55,252 nucleotides of DNA from assembly GCA_017623055.1 (NCBI GenBank), contig JAGAPX010000027.1, forward strand, positions 1 through 55,252, given 5' to 3'. How positions within the stretch are numbered: the stretch's first letter is position 1; each line of letters begins with the position of its first letter. Under the pieces are notes generated by a model. It ran no database searches. It saw only the letters and a program-made list of their open reading frames with translations, and was not told the DNA's origin. Below, piece after piece: positions 53,990-55,252 of this stretch. The position numbers were made by a program, and so were the translations under genes. The DNA comes from Phascolarctobacterium sp. (lineage in GTDB: Bacteria; Bacillota; Negativicutes; Acidaminococcales; Acidaminococcaceae).

Positions 53990-55252
53990 TTAGAACTTCC
54001 ATTCCAAAGCACATTTAGCATACAGAGTGTTGCCACCGTGCCGGTAAATATCAGTACCTAAATTAAAGGTTACGTCTAATTTAGTGGGGTTCTTGAAGGT
54101 CATACCTGCCATCAAGCTAAGACTGTCCCTACCGTAGTTATCTACGTCACAACCAAAAGAGTTTCCGCCAAAATCACGGAAGGATGCACTAATGCTACCA
54201 GCATCGTCCAAAAGCTCATGATTCCAGGCAATGGCAGCATTTGCTTGCCAATAAGTGCGGTCTTCCAAAATTTTAGGAGTAGTTTGCATGCAATAACCCA
54301 CTTGGGTACGCAAGGAATCATAGGTTCCGCTATCCAAACTTAATCTACCGGCACTATTACCTTCCTCATCAATGGAAGGATGATGTGCAAATGCGTAATC
54401 TATTGCGGCAAAAGGTCCAAACGTAATTGCTTTTGCTTCTTTTTCATAAGCACCGCCAACTCGCACATTACCGGAGAACGCTGTAAAATCACTATCAACT
54501 TTGCCAGTATAGCCGTTGAAATTAAACTTGCGTTGCATTTCCAAATCTTCCACACCAAGGCGGGCAATACCAAAAGTGCGCCAGCCATTCCAGCTTTCCG
54601 GTGCATATTTTACTTGTGCGCCAAGATAAATACCTTCTCCTGTTAAGCGACCGCTTTCCGCGCCAGTAGTAGATTGATGATTTAAAGCAGCGTGCCAACC
54701 AACGGTAACATCGCCCAATGTGCGTTCCATTGCACCAATCATACCGGTGTTATTACTCTTATAACCACTTCCGTTTTTGATATGGTCTGTTTCAGAAGCG
54801 TAGGGAATTACGATATTATGCCACTTGCCTTTTTCTTTGACATTGGTTGCAGGAGCAAAGGAGCCACCAACAGCAAAATCAGAAAGCATTCTGTGTAAGT
54901 CCATGGTAGCCATTGCGCCATAACCGTAAGTTGCAGGAAGCAGTTGACATAAAGCGTTGTTGATTTCCCTATCGGTTTTCATGAAGTCAATAGCAGAGAG
55001 CATATCTTTCCATTCAGTTTTCCTCTCACTCGAAAGATTGTTGATATTGCCATCTACATTTTCAATAGCTTGGCTAATAACAGCTTCGTCCTTGCCACGT
55101 TCAACATCTTTAAAGCTGCGTTCAGTTGTAATGGAAACGAAATTACTTTCACTTCCTGAACCTTGTTCTGCAGTCATCGTCAATGTTTTGGTAATCTTAT
55201 AGCTGTCATTATCACTTTCAGCTACTTGGGCTTTCTCCCCATTCATATCCAC
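53990..55252 (-). CDS. Autotransporter C-terminal beta-barrel (partial)
   Basis: 420 codons, open at the right edge. The apparent first codon GTG at 55252 is internal, so the passenger lies outside the window. The last about 280 residues are a classic autotransporter barrel: alternating hydrophobic/polar strands such as VTVGWHAALNHQ, YLGAQVKYAP, FGPFAAIDYAF, LSLMAGMTF and VTFNLGTDI. The protein ends in the aromatic C-terminal signature LEWKF for outer-membrane insertion. The preceding 130 residues include an acidic linker (VDGNINNLSS) and the start of the autochaperone-like region. It shows that the organism has an outer membrane and BAM-type assembly. It is not the same gene as the N-terminal fragment at 1-671. 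Confidence 0.9.
   Translation of the reverse strand: MDMNGEKAQVAESDNDSYKITKTLTMTAEQGSGSESNFVSITTERSFKDVERGKDEAVISQAIENVDGNINNLSSERKTEWKDMLSAIDFMKTDREINNALCQLLPATYGYGAMATMDLHRMLSDFAVGGSFAPATNVKEKGKWHNIVIPYASETDHIKNGSGYKSNNTGMIGAMERTLGDVTVGWHAALNHQSTTGAESGRLTGEGIYLGAQVKYAPESWNGWRTFGIARLGVEDLEMQRKFNFNGYTGKVDSDFTAFSGNVRVGGAYEKEAKAITFGPFAAIDYAFAHHPSIDEEGNSAGRLSLDSGTYDSLRTQVGYCMQTTPKILEDRTYWQANAAIAWNHELLDDAGSISASFRDFGGNSFGCDVDNYGRDSLSLMAGMTFKNPTKLDVTFNLGTDIYRHGGNTLYAKCALEWKF

Noticed and set aside
1-55252. CRISPR arrays, insertion sequences, integrases, prophage genes.
   Set aside because: No regularly spaced repeats, transposase motifs or phage proteins were seen anywhere in the window.

Overview
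The window looks like a chromosomal segment of a diderm Firmicute of the class Negativicutes, most plausibly the Acidaminococcaceae (Phascolarctobacterium-like). This is inferred from gene content, not from a search. Autotransporter-type outer-membrane genes lie at both ends, and they sit among otherwise Firmicute-style operons: raiA-secA-prfB, FtsEX with an M23 protein and CtpA, CsaB with DUF5693, LrgAB, and many lipoprotein substrate-binding proteins with LxxGC lipoboxes. Anaerobic traits include a desulfoferrodoxin and a fully cobalamin-dependent methionine synthase. No insertion sequence, prophage, CRISPR array or integrase gene was seen, so this is core chromosome rather than an island.

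Layout. 1-671: N-terminus of a Pmp-repeat surface protein (minus strand) with a long hairpin-bearing leader. 983-3304: tRNA CCA-adding enzyme and an exported C39-like cysteine-protease-fold protein (plus). 3353-14459: an almost gapless minus-strand run of secA, prfB, DUF5693, csaB, ftsE, ftsX, M23 peptidase, ctpA and a Spx/ArsC-like protein. It joins protein export, translation termination, cell-wall polymer modification and division-coupled wall hydrolysis. raiA lies just upstream behind its own terminator. 15286-18424: a polar amino-acid ABC transporter with two tandem paralogous binding proteins. About 18553-18781: an unannotated structured RNA gene with a near-consensus promoter. 18884-24732: an HD-GYP protein, three tRNAs (Val, Glu, Asn), a YhcH protein, an ABC-F ATPase, desulfoferrodoxin, family 4 uracil-DNA glycosylase and an exported class 3 lipase-like protein. 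24843-29768: a carbohydrate ABC transporter with a TIM-barrel isomerase. 30041-33214: asparaginase, a GNAT acetyltransferase and a DUF4127 protein. 33317-35789: a second amino-acid ABC transporter.

36017-41700 is a purine operon (purE-purM-purN-purH(N)-purD-guaB). Its PurH is only the IMP cyclohydrolase half. Its IMP dehydrogenase has the length, signature loop and residue numbering I recall for the Tritrichomonas foetus enzyme. 42037-45720: clpB, divergent from a membrane-anchored protein resembling the RMD1/DUF155 family. 45914-46992: lrgAB. 47036-51156: a methionine-cycle operon (metF, stand-alone MetH reactivation domain, MetH core, orphan 86-residue protein) with a perfect palindrome over its promoter. 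51320-53871: tRNA-Ser(CGA), tadA and a Uup-type ABC-F. 53990-55252: C-terminal beta-barrel of an autotransporter, open at the window edge.

The strongest candidates for something undescribed are the roughly 230-nt RNA at 18553-18781, the T. foetus-type IMP dehydrogenase inside a bacterial purine operon with a split PurH, and the palindromic operator on the methionine operon. All coordinates and motifs were read by eye. Homology statements rest on recognised family motifs, and no database search was run.
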